Source of the DNA: Flavobacteriales bacterium
GTDB lineage: Bacteria; Bacteroidota; Bacteroidia; Flavobacteriales; ECT2AJA-044
DNA: 55,137 nt
Direction: 5' to 3'
Assembly (NCBI GenBank): GCA_021296215.1
Contig: JAGWBA010000006.1
Span: 1-55,137, forward strand
Position 1 is the first letter of the stretch. Each line of letters begins with the position of its first letter. Below are positions 19,141 to 28,560 of this stretch, in pieces. The notes below the pieces were generated by a model, which searched no databases, was not told the DNA's origin, and was given only the letters and a program-made list of their open reading frames with translations. The translations under genes and the position numbers were made by a program.

Positions 19141-19545
19141 CTATCGTACCCAAGTGGCCGTACAATTATCTACCCCGGAGCCGTCATCCACTCCGTAGGT
19201 CAAACTAAGCGAGGTCACATCAAAATCCGACGAACCCGTGCCGCTGAGCTCGCTTCCGGCTACGGTTTGAATGGGAATCAAAATATTATTGTCGATTATT
19301 TCCATAACGGTAATGGTATTGGTACCCAACCCGTAAAAGTTTGAAACCCAGACATCCGTAGCCGTGGTATCGCTCTTCGATACTTCCACGGCGTAGGACT
19401 GAGCTCCGAATATCGTGGAGTTTTCTTGTACGATCCACTGCCCGGTATAATCGTCCCGAATATCGAAGTTCGGGTCAATAGGCTCCTCTTCACAAGAAAT
19501 GAGGAAAACGCTAAAGCACAAAATAGGGAGAATGACTTTTTTCAT
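19141..19545 (-). CDS. Small lipoprotein of unknown function
   Basis: A 134-aa protein with a lipoprotein signal peptide: MKKVILPILCFSVFLISCEE, with LISC as lipobox and acidic residues after Cys. The mature part is Thr/Ser/Asp-rich and probably an all-beta domain (ITVMEIIDNNILIPIQTVAG, DFDVTSLSLTYGVDDGSG), similar in flavour to many roughly 130-aa Bacteroidota lipoproteins. No specific family recognised. It converges with the HhH barrel gene (10 nt between stops) and lies 12 nt downstream of the kinase gene on the same strand. Confidence 0.7.
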   Translation of the reverse strand: MKKVILPILCFSVFLISCEEEPIDPNFDIRDDYTGQWIVQENSTIFGAQSYAVEVSKSDTTATDVWVSNFYGLGTNTITVMEIIDNNILIPIQTVAGSELSGTGSSDFDVTSLSLTYGVDDGSGVDNCTATWVR

Positions 19546-19557
19546 ACTTGTATAACG

Positions 19558-21761
19558 TCAATTCAGGTGAATAGTACGCAAGATTTTAGTCTGTAGATCA
19601 TTTGGATTAAAGGGTTTCGATACGTAGTCGTTCATACCGGCTTCTTTTACCCTGTTACTCACATCCATGAGCGCGCTTGCCGTAAGTGCAATGATGGGCA
19701 CTTTAGAAAAGGGAGCGTCGGATTTTCGAATCTTCCCGGCTGCTATGTAGCCGTCTATTACTGGCATCTGGAGGTCCATGAGAACTAAGTCGTATTCTTT
19801 TTGAGCCAATGCCGTCATTACCAGTTCTCCATTCTCGACATGATCGACCTTCATTCCCCACTTCTCTAAGAACTTCTGTGCAATGATGAAATTGAATTGA
19901 TTGTCTTCAACAAGCAGTACTTCTTTACCGGAAAGCTGATCCACGGAAGGCACGGCACCATTACCTGCTTCAACTGCAGCGTGACCTTCGTTCGGCAGCT
20001 CAAACTTCAAATCGAAGAAGAACTTCGATCCTTTACCCACTTCTGATTCCACCTGAACATCGGAATCGAGTAAATGTAAGAGGCGTCTCGTGATCGTTAA
20101 TCCAAGCCCCGTTCCTCCGTATTGTCTCGTGATAGACGATTCGGCTTGAGAAAAATGATCGAATATGGCTCCCATCTTTTCTTCTGGAATACCGATCCCG
20201 GTATCCGAAACGGAGAATCGAGCAAGGCATACTTCCTCCGAAAGTTCTTGCACTTCGACGTTGATATTCACTTCACCGGACTCGGTGAATTTAATGGCGT
20301 TTCCAACTAGGTTATTCAATATTTGTCCGAGCCGCACACGATCACCCATGACTTTTGAGGGCAGCTTATCATCGAGCGTGCAAATAAGCCCTATACCTTT
20401 TTCTTGAGCCACGCTTTTCTGCGCTTTATACAACCCTTCCAACATGACATGAAGACTAAAGGCGTGGTGATCGATATCGATTTTACCGGCTTCGATCATA
20501 CTGAAGTCGAGTACGTCATTAACCAAGCTGAGCAAGTTCTCGGCACTAAAGCTCAATATCTTCAAATTCTCGAGCTGATCGTCCCGTGGGTTTTCGTCCA
20601 TGAGAATGTTACTCATACCGATCACCGCGTTCATGGGTGTCCGAATCTCATGACTCATGATCGAAAGGAACTCTGCCTTGGACTTGGAGGCTTCCTCTGC
20701 GGCTTCTTTGGCCTTTTTCAACTCGTCTTCGTAACGTTTACGGTTCGTGATGTCACGTCCGAAAACGGTTACACCATCGATCTTTTTGTCGTCGTTCAAG
20801 ATCGGATGAAAGCTGTATTCCATGATCCGATCACGCGCCGTGCTTTCGAGTTCGATAGAGAATGTTTCACCGCTCAAAGCCGATCGGTACGATTCGTAAA
20901 TGGCTTTCAGATTTTGAGTTAAAGGACCCTCATTCGGCAGTACGTGCTCGCCTGGCTGCAGAATATTAACGGTCACGGCAAAATGGGCATCCAGATGTGC
21001 CTGATTACCGCTAACATATCGGAGGTCGGTATCGACCAGCCATATGAGATCTTCGGTATTCTGGACGATCGTCGAATAGTTCGTTCGTTCGCGCTGCAAC
21101 TGTTCCGTTCTTTTCTTGACCTTGAGTTCGAGCTCTTGATTGGTTCTATTCAACTCCCAAGCAAGGCGCTCCGAAGAAGCAAAGGAATCGGAAAAGTGCT
21201 TAGCCAGAAGGAAGCTGTGAATGAAAAGCACGGTAAAGAATCCGTAAGGAATGGCATTGATGGTATCGATGATGTTGCGGTTGTGAAGCACGTCGTTCAC
21301 CACCAGGATTACCAAGATGATCATCCCGAAAAAGAAGAGATCGGCTCCACCTCGATCGCGACGCATGGCCCGGAACATTACCGAGAGCAGGTAAAAGACC
21401 ACGACCACTGGAATGATCTCAAAGGCAGGAACCAAGTAATTCGAAGCGGAGGGAGATAGCAGAAGGCCCGCTAGTCCCAATTGTATGGAGATTCCAAAGA
21501 ATAAGCGAACGATCCATTTGTTGGTTTCTTTCGGGAAGATCGATTCGACGTACCGAGTAAAGAAACCCATGCACAGGTAATTCCGGGTATGTCGGCGACT
21601 ATGTATTCTCCAATAGCCGAAATACGACTGGCCGCCATCAAACACGCCATGGCGAACCACAGCGCACTGGGCTCATGTGAGCGCAGCCCATAAATACCGA
21701 GGTGATAAACGAACATGATGAGCAAACAACCGATCAGTAGAACGGCGGGGAAACGTTTCAT
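19558..21761 (-). pseudogene. Frameshifted 7TMR-DISM hybrid histidine kinase
   Basis: Reading from ATG 21761, the frame encodes the first part of a 7TMR-DISM membrane domain (LLIGCLLIMFVYHLGIYGL, then SRISAIGEYIVADIPG). It loses register near 21570-21600. The domain continues in another frame (GFFTRYVESIFPKETNKW), which stays open to 19558. The intact part encodes the remaining membrane helices, a coiled linker, a PAS domain, HisKA with SHEIRTP (His near 20651), HATPase_c with DTGIGIP and GGTGLGL boxes, and a receiver domain with phospho-acceptor Asp in LVLMDLQMP. The extracellular sensor domain that usually precedes 7TMR-DISM is absent; only 41 nt separate this start from hutU. An internal ATG at 21570 could still yield a shortened kinase. 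Sequence error at one base is an alternative. Confidence 0.65.
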
Positions 21762-21802
21762 TCAGCAGTGATCTAATCCCCTAAATTAATTAAATCGTTG
21801 AT

Positions 21803-23815
21803 TCAACGAAGGCTGGAATCAATTACCTTTTCATCGGCGATATTCGGAAGGGTAATACGCAGTCCGGGGGTGCGATCCATTTCGCGCCGGATAGCAAAAA
21901 GTGCTTCGTCGTTCCGTGCCCATGCGCGCCGCGCTATGCCGTTGTTTACGTCGTAGAACAGCATAGTCTCCAAACGGCGATCGGCTTCGGCGGTACCGTC
22001 GAGCAACATGCCGAATCCTCCGTTGATCACCTCGCCCCAGCCAACACCGCCACCGTTGTGAATACTCACCCAGGTAGCGCCTCTAAAACTGTCGCCGATC
22101 ACGTTTTGAATGGCCATATCGGTCGTAAACTGCGAACCGTCGTAAATGTTACTCGTTTCGCGGAAAGGCGAATCGGTTCCACTGACATCGTGGTGATCGC
22201 GACCCAATACCACCGGCCCCATCTTGCCTTCGCTAATTGCTTTGTTGAAAGCGCGGGCGATCTCTATGCGCCCTTCGGCATCGGCGTATAAAATGCGCGC
22301 TTGCGAGCCAACGACCAGCTTATTCTCTTGGGCTCCGCGGATCCATTGAATATTATCGGCCATCTGCTGTTGAATCTCCGAAGGACTTTCAACCCTCAAA
22401 TTCTCGAGCACCTCACAAGCCAGATCGTCGGACAGCTGCAGGTCGACGGGGTCTCCACTGGTGCAAACCCAGCGAAACGGACCAAATCCGTAATCAAAGC
22501 ACATGGGTCCCATAATATCTTGCACATAGCTGGGATAGCGAAAATCTATCCCGTTTTCAGCCATGATATCGGCTCCGGCTCTACTCGCTTCAAGCAGAAA
22601 AGCATTACCATAATCGAAGAAGTACATTCCCTGTGCAGTAAGCTCATTCACAGCTGCGGCATGTCTCCGCAAACTTGCCTGAACGTGCTTTTTGAAGGCT
22701 CCCGGATCCTTGGCCATCATTTCGTTCGACTCCTCATAGGTTAGTCCGGCCGGATAATAACCACCCGCCCATGGATTGTGAAGTGAGGTCTGATCAGATC
22801 CCAAATGTACCGCCACCTTACGTTCGGCCAATCGCTCCCAGAGGTCCACGATGTTTCCCAGGTAAGCAATGGAATGGGCTTTGCCGATCTCCATATAACT
22901 CATGGCCGCATCAATCGTGGCGTCCACATCTTCAATGACCTCATCGACCCATCCTTGTTCGTGTCGCTTATACGCGGCCTTGGGGTTCACTTCAGCCGTA
23001 ATGCTCACCACTCCGGCGATGTTACCTGCCTTTGGCTGAGCTCCTGACATTCCTCCTAATCCGGCCGTGACGAAAAGCGTTTTACCCAAGTCCTCTCCCA
23101 CCCGTCCGAGCTTCCGTGCCGCATTCAACACCGTGATGGTAGTTCCGTGCACGATCCCCTGTGGCCCGATGTACATGTATGATCCGGCCGTCATTTGACC
23201 GTACTGAGTAACACCCAGTGCATTGAACTTCTCCCAATCGTCGGGCTGCGAGTAGTTCGGGATCATCATTCCGTTCGTCACCACCACTCGAGGTGCATCG
23301 GGATGCGATGGAAATAGTCCCATCGGATGACCACTGTACATATGCAGCGTTTGAATCGCGGTCATTTCGCTCAAATACTGCATTGTGATCAGGTACTGAG
23401 CCCAATTCTGAAACACCGCTCCATTTCCGCCATAGGTGATCAACTCGTGCGGATGCTGGGCCACCTTGGGATTGAGGTTGTTTTGTATCATGAGCATGAT
23501 CGCTGCCGCTTGCTGGCACTCAGCCGGATATTCGGCAATGGGTCGAGCGTACATATCGTAGTCGGGGCGGAAACGATACATGTAGATCCGGCCGTAGGTC
23601 GCCAATTCCTCGGCAAATTCAGGCGCCAGTTCGGCATGCCACTCTTTCGGAAAGTACCGCAAAGCGTTGCGCAATGCCAGCTTCTTCTCTTCAGCACTCA
23701 GTATCTCCTTGCGTTTGGGAGCGTGATTGATCTCCGGGTCGTACGGTTTTGGAGCGGGCAAATCGGCCGGGATTCCCTGGCGGATGGCATCGTGAAAGGC
23801 TGTAGTAGCGATCAT
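21803..23815 (-). CDS. hutU: Urocanate hydratase (urocanase)
   Basis: A 670-aa NAD-dependent enzyme of histidine degradation that converts urocanate to imidazolonepropionate. Recognisable segments include TYGGNGAVFQNWAQYLITM, YSGHPMGLFPSHP, GGMSGAQPKAGN (NAD region) and HNGGGVGWGEVINGGFGM with DYGFGPFRWVC near the active site. The length matches the longer Bacteroidota form rather than the roughly 555-aa E. coli-type enzyme. ATG 23815 is chosen because its first four bases, ATGA, contain the stop codon of the upstream DUF5522 gene. Other hut genes are not in the window. Confidence 0.94.
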   Translation of the reverse strand: MIATTAFHDAIRQGIPADLPAPKPYDPEINHAPKRKEILSAEEKKLALRNALRYFPKEWHAELAPEFAEELATYGRIYMYRFRPDYDMYARPIAEYPAECQQAAAIMLMIQNNLNPKVAQHPHELITYGGNGAVFQNWAQYLITMQYLSEMTAIQTLHMYSGHPMGLFPSHPDAPRVVVTNGMMIPNYSQPDDWEKFNALGVTQYGQMTAGSYMYIGPQGIVHGTTITVLNAARKLGRVGEDLGKTLFVTAGLGGMSGAQPKAGNIAGVVSITAEVNPKAAYKRHEQGWVDEVIEDVDATIDAAMSYMEIGKAHSIAYLGNIVDLWERLAERKVAVHLGSDQTSLHNPWAGGYYPAGLTYEESNEMMAKDPGAFKKHVQASLRRHAAAVNELTAQGMYFFDYGNAFLLEASRAGADIMAENGIDFRYPSYVQDIMGPMCFDYGFGPFRWVCTSGDPVDLQLSDDLACEVLENLRVESPSEIQQQMADNIQWIRGAQENKLVVGSQARILYADAEGRIEIARAFNKAISEGKMGPVVLGRDHHDVSGTDSPFRETSNIYDGSQFTTDMAIQNVIGDSFRGATWVSIHNGGGVGWGEVINGGFGMLLDGTAEADRRLETMLFYDVNNGIARRAWARNDEALFAIRREMDRTPGLRITLPNIADEKVIDSSLR

Positions 23816-23973
23816 GTTCTCTTCTTTTTGAATCCGTATGGACAGTGCCGGCAACCGTTCTTGCAACAATAGCCGCGCTTGAGGTGATATTGCTCGGTAA
23901 ACACCAAGTACCCCTCTTTGGTTTTGTAATAATCGCCCGGTTCCAGCGATCGAAACTGGTCGAATCCGTCCAT
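23812..23973 (-). CDS. DUF5522-type Cys-rich mini-protein
   Basis: A 53-aa protein that is easily missed. It has the segment YLVFTEQYHLKRGYCCKNGC followed by RHCPYGF, matching the DUF5522 signature (GYCC.NGCRHCPY) that I recognise from Bacteroidota and related genomes. Four cysteines and a histidine in 12 residues suggest a metal or Fe-S site (inference). Its stop TGA overlaps the hutU ATG as ATGA, indicating translational coupling. A perfect -7 box ends 5 nt before its ATG. Function not established; in this genome it is tied to urocanase. Confidence 0.82.
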   Translation of the reverse strand: MDGFDQFRSLEPGDYYKTKEGYLVFTEQYHLKRGYCCKNGCRHCPYGFKKKRT

Positions 23974-23978
23974 GCCCG

Positions 23979-23986
23979 CAAAGGTA
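23979..23986 (-). promoter_or_regulatory. -7 box of the DUF5522-hutU unit
   Basis: On the minus strand this reads TACCTTTG (TAnnTTTG), with 5 nt (CGGGC) before the ATG at 23973. Transcription starting a few bases downstream would give a leaderless mRNA. No clear -33 element. It faces away from the plus-strand box at 23996-24003. Confidence 0.55.
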
Positions 23987-23995
23987 TTATTTCTC

Positions 23996-24003
23996 TACGT
24001 TTG
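23996..24003 (+). promoter_or_regulatory. -7 box of the PLP desulfhydrase gene
   Basis: TACGTTTG matches TAnnTTTG and lies 17 nt before ATG 24021. It is divergent from, and within 10 nt of, the minus-strand box at 23979-23986, so RNA polymerase at one would likely hinder the other. No convincing -33 TTTG. Confidence 0.5.
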
Positions 24004-24020
24004 CAGTACGATACCGAACC

Positions 24021-25007
24021 ATGAACGCCGAACACGACTCCTTCTTCCCTATCGCAGACCCGCCGCGACAAAGTTTTGATTTTGTGCCTACGGCACGATG
24101 GGTCATTCAGCGCGACGATCAACTTCATCGATTCATATCGGGAAATAAGTTGCGCAAGCTCAAGTATTTGGTACTCAAAGCCAAGGAAGATGGCCACGAC
24201 ACCTTGCTCACCTTCGGCGGCGCATTCAGCAATCATTTGGCGGCCACTGCCGCGGCCGGATCCGAGTTCGGGTTCAAGACCATCGGAATCGTACGGGGCG
24301 AGGAAGTGGATCTCGATAACCCGACCCTGGCCTTGTGCCTAAAGCAGGGAATGCAGCTCGAAAGGGTGTCGCGATCCGACTACGATCGCAAATTCGACGA
24401 AGACTACAAAGACGAGCTCAACAGGCGCTTTGGTCGAGCACTTCTGATTCCCGAAGGGGGCGCGCACTATTTGGGCGTAAACGGATGCATCGAGATCATT
24501 CCCAAGTCGGAGCGCGATGAATGGGAACATGTAGTAGTGCCCGGCGGCACGGGTACCACCGCGGCCGGACTCCTACTTTCGACCGGAGCCGACACAACGG
24601 TATGGGTTTATTCATCACTCAAAGGCGGTGACTTTTTGCGGGAGGAGATCGGGAATTTGCTCTATCGATTTTTGTGGGATCGCGATGCGGTGAACGAAGA
24701 GCTGAATCGGTTGCGGGTGGTGACCGACTACCACTTCGGTGGGTACGGACAAGTTACGGATGAACTGGTCGAGTTCTTAAACGAGTTCTACCGCGAAACG
24801 GACATTCCGCTTGACCCGATCTACACCGGTAAAATGATGTGCGGACTGGTCGACGCCCTCCGGAATGATGAGGGGCCCGATCCGGATAAGCATCCGCCCG
24901 CGAGGGCGAGAACCCTCATAATTCATACGGGCGGACTCCAGGGAATTGCCGGGATCAATGCGCGGCGGAAAAGTTTGGAAAGGAGTTTGATACTGTATCA
25001 GGGTTAA
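24021..25007 (+). CDS. D-cysteine desulfhydrase / ACC deaminase-family PLP enzyme
   Basis: A 328-aa fold-type II PLP enzyme. SGNKLRKLKYL near residues 40-50 carries the PLP lysine, GGAFSNHLAATAAA is the substrate-binding loop, and VPGGTGTTAAGLLL is the phosphate-binding glycine loop. Members either release sulfide, pyruvate and ammonia from D-cysteine or deaminate 1-aminocyclopropane-1-carboxylate. The sequence does not settle which; D-cysteine desulfhydrase is the more common role in Bacteroidota. It is transcribed away from hutU. The glucosaminidase gene follows 18 nt later but has its own promoter. Confidence 0.87.
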   Translation: MNAEHDSFFPIADPPRQSFDFVPTARWVIQRDDQLHRFISGNKLRKLKYLVLKAKEDGHDTLLTFGGAFSNHLAATAAAGSEFGFKTIGIVRGEEVDLDNPTLALCLKQGMQLERVSRSDYDRKFDEDYKDELNRRFGRALLIPEGGAHYLGVNGCIEIIPKSERDEWEHVVVPGGTGTTAAGLLLSTGADTTVWVYSSLKGGDFLREEIGNLLYRFLWDRDAVNEELNRLRVVTDYHFGGYGQVTDELVEFLNEFYRETDIPLDPIYTGKMMCGLVDALRNDEGPDPDKHPPARARTLIIHTGGLQGIAGINARRKSLERSLILYQG

Positions 25008-25017
25008 CGTACGTTTG
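24986..25017 (+). promoter_or_regulatory. Promoter of the glucosaminidase gene
   Basis: TTTG (24986-24989), 20 nt, then TACGTTTG (25010-25017): an excellent match to the Bacteroidota -33/-7 promoter. It overlaps the end of the desulfhydrase gene. Only 8 nt separate the -7 box from ATG 25026, implying a leader of a few bases at most. Confidence 0.62.
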
Positions 25018-25025
25018 TTCACGTC

Positions 25026-25922
25026 ATGATCAGATTACTTTCGATCCTTTGTACGCTGATGACTCTGGGGGCCACAGCGCAACGCATTTCCCGCGATCAG
25101 TACATAGAGCGTTTTGCGCCGGTAGCCGTCCAGGAAATGAAAGAGTACGGCATCCCGGCGAGTATTACCCTTGCACAGGGCATCTTGGAGTCGGGCGACG
25201 GCAATTCGCGATTGGCGCAAGAAGCCAACAACCATTTTGGCATCAAATGTCACGACGATTGGAGTGGCAAAACCATCAAGCACCACGACGATAAGCGCAA
25301 TGAGTGTTTTCGCGTGTACGATCACGCCCGTGAGAGTTATCGCGATCACTCGCTATTTTTAACGGAGCGATCGCGCTATTCAGAGCTGTTCGATTTAAAA
25401 CCTACCGATTACAAAGGTTGGGCCCACGGGCTCAAGAAAGCCGGCTATGCCACGGATCCGAAATATGCGGATCGGTTGATAGACCTCATTGAACGGCACG
25501 AACTTTACCTTTACGATACCAACCTCGATTTGGTGGTCCCGTTCGAGGAAGATTCCGCCTATTTCGATCGGAATTCCCTCGTGGTGACCTATCACCCCAA
25601 TAAGATCAAATACGTGCACATGCCGCTCGGGTATACCGTGGAGCAGGTATCGGAAGAGTTGGGCATATCGGTAAAACGCCTTTTGAAGTACAACGAACTG
25701 CGGTACGATTCGGAGTTGGAGCCGGGAGACATTGTATTCCTTCAACCCAAGAAGAACAAGGGCCTCGTAAAGACGCACCGAGTAAACAACGGCGAAACGA
25801 TGTACGAGATCAGCCAACAGTACGGCATAAAGCTGCGCAAACTCTACGAGCGCAACCGAATGGTCTTTGGTGAAGAGCCCGGAGCGGGTGATTTGCTGAT
25901 CCTTCGAGGGCGCAGTGATTAA
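25026..25922 (+). CDS. Secreted glucosaminidase with two LysM domains
   Basis: A 298-aa peptidoglycan hydrolase. Residues 1-18 are a signal peptide (LLSILCTLMTLGATAQ). Residues about 25-170 are a FlgJ/AcmA-type glucosaminidase domain: SITLAQGILESGDGNSRLA carries the catalytic Glu, followed by NNHFGIKC and YKGWAHGLKKAGYATDPKYA. Two LysM units follow, at about 198-240 (LGYTVEQVSEELGISVKRLL) and 250-296 (HRVNNGETMYEISQQYGIKL). It probably cleaves glycan strands in the periplasm during growth or division. Its stop overlaps that of the convergent lipoprotein gene in a shared TTAA. Confidence 0.92.
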   Translation: MIRLLSILCTLMTLGATAQRISRDQYIERFAPVAVQEMKEYGIPASITLAQGILESGDGNSRLAQEANNHFGIKCHDDWSGKTIKHHDDKRNECFRVYDHARESYRDHSLFLTERSRYSELFDLKPTDYKGWAHGLKKAGYATDPKYADRLIDLIERHELYLYDTNLDLVVPFEEDSAYFDRNSLVVTYHPNKIKYVHMPLGYTVEQVSEELGISVKRLLKYNELRYDSELEPGDIVFLQPKKNKGLVKTHRVNNGETMYEISQQYGIKLRKLYERNRMVFGEEPGAGDLLILRGRSD

Positions 25923-28531
25923 TCGAGAGCGTAGTTGTATACGTAGCCTTCGCTATCGGCCACAATGAGGTCGAGATTCCCATCGAGATCGAGGTCTCGT
26001 ATGGTCATTCCAACATCTCCGGTAACCGGGAAACCATTCCGAGCATTCCCCGAGGCATTGATGAGCCACAGGCTGCGTGTGGGCGTGCTTCGAATACCGA
26101 TCACGAAATGTGGCCCCATATCGAACAGCACAATGGAACGATCGAGCTCGGCTTTGGATTCATAACCGTAATTGACCGACGGTCCTGAAACGTTGATCTC
26201 CTGGTCTTCAAGTACGATCTGATGTCCCTTGTAATGCACCAGCATGGTCTCCGGATCGGATATTCCGACATCGGTCATGTCTACCGTGCCGTTAAAGAAG
26301 ATGTTCGTGAGCTGACCCGACTTGGAAAGGCTGACCAAGCGCGAATCGCCCAGCGTTTGGCCTTTAACGAGGTACAATTTTGGATCGCGAAGATCGAGTT
26401 TCGAAGATAGTGTCACGCGCTCTTGACCTCTTCGATTGCGCAAGGTTACTTGGCCATCGGCCAGGAAGAAAGCCAAATAATCGCGCCCGGAAATCTGGAA
26501 TAACTCCGGCGAACCGATCACCTCTTGTGGTGCTTGCGCAAATTCCCAGCCCAAAATCGGTTGGCCGTCTGCTCCATAGATCAGCACGCGCTTACCACAG
26601 GCCAAGAAGATCCGGTAATTGCGATTGTTGTCGTAGTCGAAAACGTTTACCTGCGCACTGGCCTGCCCCGGCAGATTAATAGGAAAACCATCCACGTCCT
26701 TACCGTTTCGGTCGAGCATGTAAAGCTTGTTACCCGTATTGAACAGGTACTGCAACTTGCCATTCTTATACCGATCGACTTGGTGAATATCGCTGGTGAT
26801 CTGCCCTGAAATGGCCCTCCGCCAAAGGATATCGCCTTTCGAATCGATCAAATAAACCACGTTGGCGGCGTCTTGAGTCATCACTTCGTACCGCTTGCTA
26901 TAGTGATTCTTCACGATCACCGGCGCATATGTAGCCACAGTATCCAGCGTGATGGCCCACTGAAGTCGCGTTTCTACCTGCTCCTCGGTTCTGAACCGAA
27001 CAATCAGTTGAGTATGCGCCGCCTTATCTTCCATTTCCATTTGCCATCCTAAAGCGGCGATCTCATTCCACTCTTCCTTGCGACTAGTGAGCCCCTCGGC
27101 AAATTCAGTGCGTGTTACCGCTTGTAAAAGGCTCAGTGCCTGAGGGTTTTCGGCGTACAAGAATACATGGCTTTTATTGCTTAGCTCCTCGCGGAGCGAT
27201 GCGAAAGTAGGGTCGTCATTCAACGTTCTTCCTCCGCGGTTATCATTGAGGAACTGCTTTATGATGAGTTCGTCCGGCGCAATGACCACATAATCTCTGT
27301 AGGTCGTGTAATAGCAAGTATTCATCGCTTTGTACATCCGGCCAAAAACGATCTGAAAAGCGCTCTTTTCGATCTTTCGGATCACAAAATCATCGTACTG
27401 GATCACCTCTGGCTCAGCCTCGGCCCCCAGGGCCTGCTCTGCCAGTCGCTTATCTCGGAATTTGATGAGTCCGACCGAGCTACTCGCCCAATCAGCCCCG
27501 GGATTTTCGAGCAAAGCCAGTCCGAATTCAGTATCGACCCACGAAGTATAGGCCTTATAGCGCTGACTTTGATCTTTCAACACAAGGAGCTTATCGGATC
27601 GATTCAATTGACGAAGTAAAGTTTCGTACTCGCGTTGATAGCTCGCGAAGTTCTCGAAACTGATAGCCGCAACGGCGGCTGTATTGTTGGGAAGTAGGTC
27701 GAGCAACTGGTTCTTTCGGGCTGGGTTACCTCTGAACAGACTCATGTAATTGGCGATCGAATCGGATACCTGAGTGAGTCCGCTCGCGATCATGCGATCG
27801 CTCTTAAAGGCAAGGTCAAGTTCGGTCCATTCAGCCCCGCGATCGAGCCAAGTGAACGAACCGGCCTTCATACGCTTTTGAGCCCACTCGCCCAAAGCAG
27901 CGTACTGGATATATAGATTTACGGGGTCCTTGCGATTTGCCGTTCCGTGAAGTGATTGAAATACGGGATCGGAGAGTAGGCCCACCTTCGCTTTCAATTG
28001 ACGGAGGGCATCCTCAACGAGAAGGTCGCTTTGCGATGCAACAACGAGTCCGAGGGCTTCGGCCACATAAAAGGAAACTCCGCTCTTTGGAAGCTGGATC
28101 TCAACGATCGTATGACCGTCGTACTCACGTGCTTTATCGATGTTAGCTTGAGCCCATCGCATATACAACTCGTCGAGATAGATGTGCTTGGACTTTTCAA
28201 GTGTAATGAGCAGATCGTAGGAATTTGCACCCGATTCGTGCCACGAAACGCAAATGGGTCCAACTTTATCAACGGCGACTCCCGCGGTCAACTCATCCCA
28301 AATGTCCGAGCCCTCCTCCATGGAGGTCTTTAAATAAGCGGTGGAGTCGAGCCGTTCCCACAACCGCGTTTTCATCGTGTGTTCCGTCGCCTCCGATGCA
28401 TCGTTGATCTGCGCGATCATTGCCGCGTTCACCGGAACGGCTTGAAGCACGTCTTCTGCACCTCGGTCTTGAGTACACGAAACGATGAATAAAACGAAGA
28501 GTAAAAGCGTCGATCGAACAAATCGTATCAT
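25919..28531 (-). CDS. Large DUF3352-like lipoprotein
   Basis: An 870-aa protein starting at ATG 28531, where a lipoprotein signal begins (LLLFVLFIVSCTQ); an upstream in-frame ATG (28684) would start inside rnhB and hide it. The mature N-terminus (LQAVPVNAAMIAQIND) resembles DUF3352-type proteins, which usually open with a P.nA..i..in segment. From about residue 570 the protein looks like a beta-propeller: repeated VYLIDSKGDILWRR-type, KLYMLDRNGKDVDGFPI and VLIYGADGQPILGW blades. It ends with a FG-GAP/EF-like DLDLDGNLDLIVADSEGYV. Probably anchored in the envelope. Function unknown. It lies 29 nt downstream of rnhB. Confidence 0.72.
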   Translation of the reverse strand: MIRFVRSTLLLFVLFIVSCTQDRGAEDVLQAVPVNAAMIAQINDASEATEHTMKTRLWERLDSTAYLKTSMEEGSDIWDELTAGVAVDKVGPICVSWHESGANSYDLLITLEKSKHIYLDELYMRWAQANIDKAREYDGHTIVEIQLPKSGVSFYVAEALGLVVASQSDLLVEDALRQLKAKVGLLSDPVFQSLHGTANRKDPVNLYIQYAALGEWAQKRMKAGSFTWLDRGAEWTELDLAFKSDRMIASGLTQVSDSIANYMSLFRGNPARKNQLLDLLPNNTAAVAAISFENFASYQREYETLLRQLNRSDKLLVLKDQSQRYKAYTSWVDTEFGLALLENPGADWASSSVGLIKFRDKRLAEQALGAEAEPEVIQYDDFVIRKIEKSAFQIVFGRMYKAMNTCYYTTYRDYVVIAPDELIIKQFLNDNRGGRTLNDDPTFASLREELSNKSHVFLYAENPQALSLLQAVTRTEFAEGLTSRKEEWNEIAALGWQMEMEDKAAHTQLIVRFRTEEQVETRLQWAITLDTVATYAPVIVKNHYSKRYEVMTQDAANVVYLIDSKGDILWRRAISGQITSDIHQVDRYKNGKLQYLFNTGNKLYMLDRNGKDVDGFPINLPGQASAQVNVFDYDNNRNYRIFLACGKRVLIYGADGQPILGWEFAQAPQEVIGSPELFQISGRDYLAFFLADGQVTLRNRRGQERVTLSSKLDLRDPKLYLVKGQTLGDSRLVSLSKSGQLTNIFFNGTVDMTDVGISDPETMLVHYKGHQIVLEDQEINVSGPSVNYGYESKAELDRSIVLFDMGPHFVIGIRSTPTRSLWLINASGNARNGFPVTGDVGMTIRDLDLDGNLDLIVADSEGYVYNYALD

Positions 28532-28548
28532 AGGTCTGGGGTTTGGCA

Positions 28549-28556
28549 CAAAAATA
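28549..28556 (-). promoter_or_regulatory. -7 box of the DUF3352-like lipoprotein gene
   Basis: Minus-strand TATTTTTG matches TAnnTTTG and lies 17 nt before ATG 28531, in the short gap after rnhB. This gives the lipoprotein gene its own promoter. Confidence 0.45.
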
Positions 28557-28560
28557 AGGA

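Noticed and set aside
23691-24236. Longer minus-strand open frame across the hutU/desulfhydrase junction
   Set aside because: It overlaps DUF5522, hutU and the desulfhydrase gene in another frame and has no family features.
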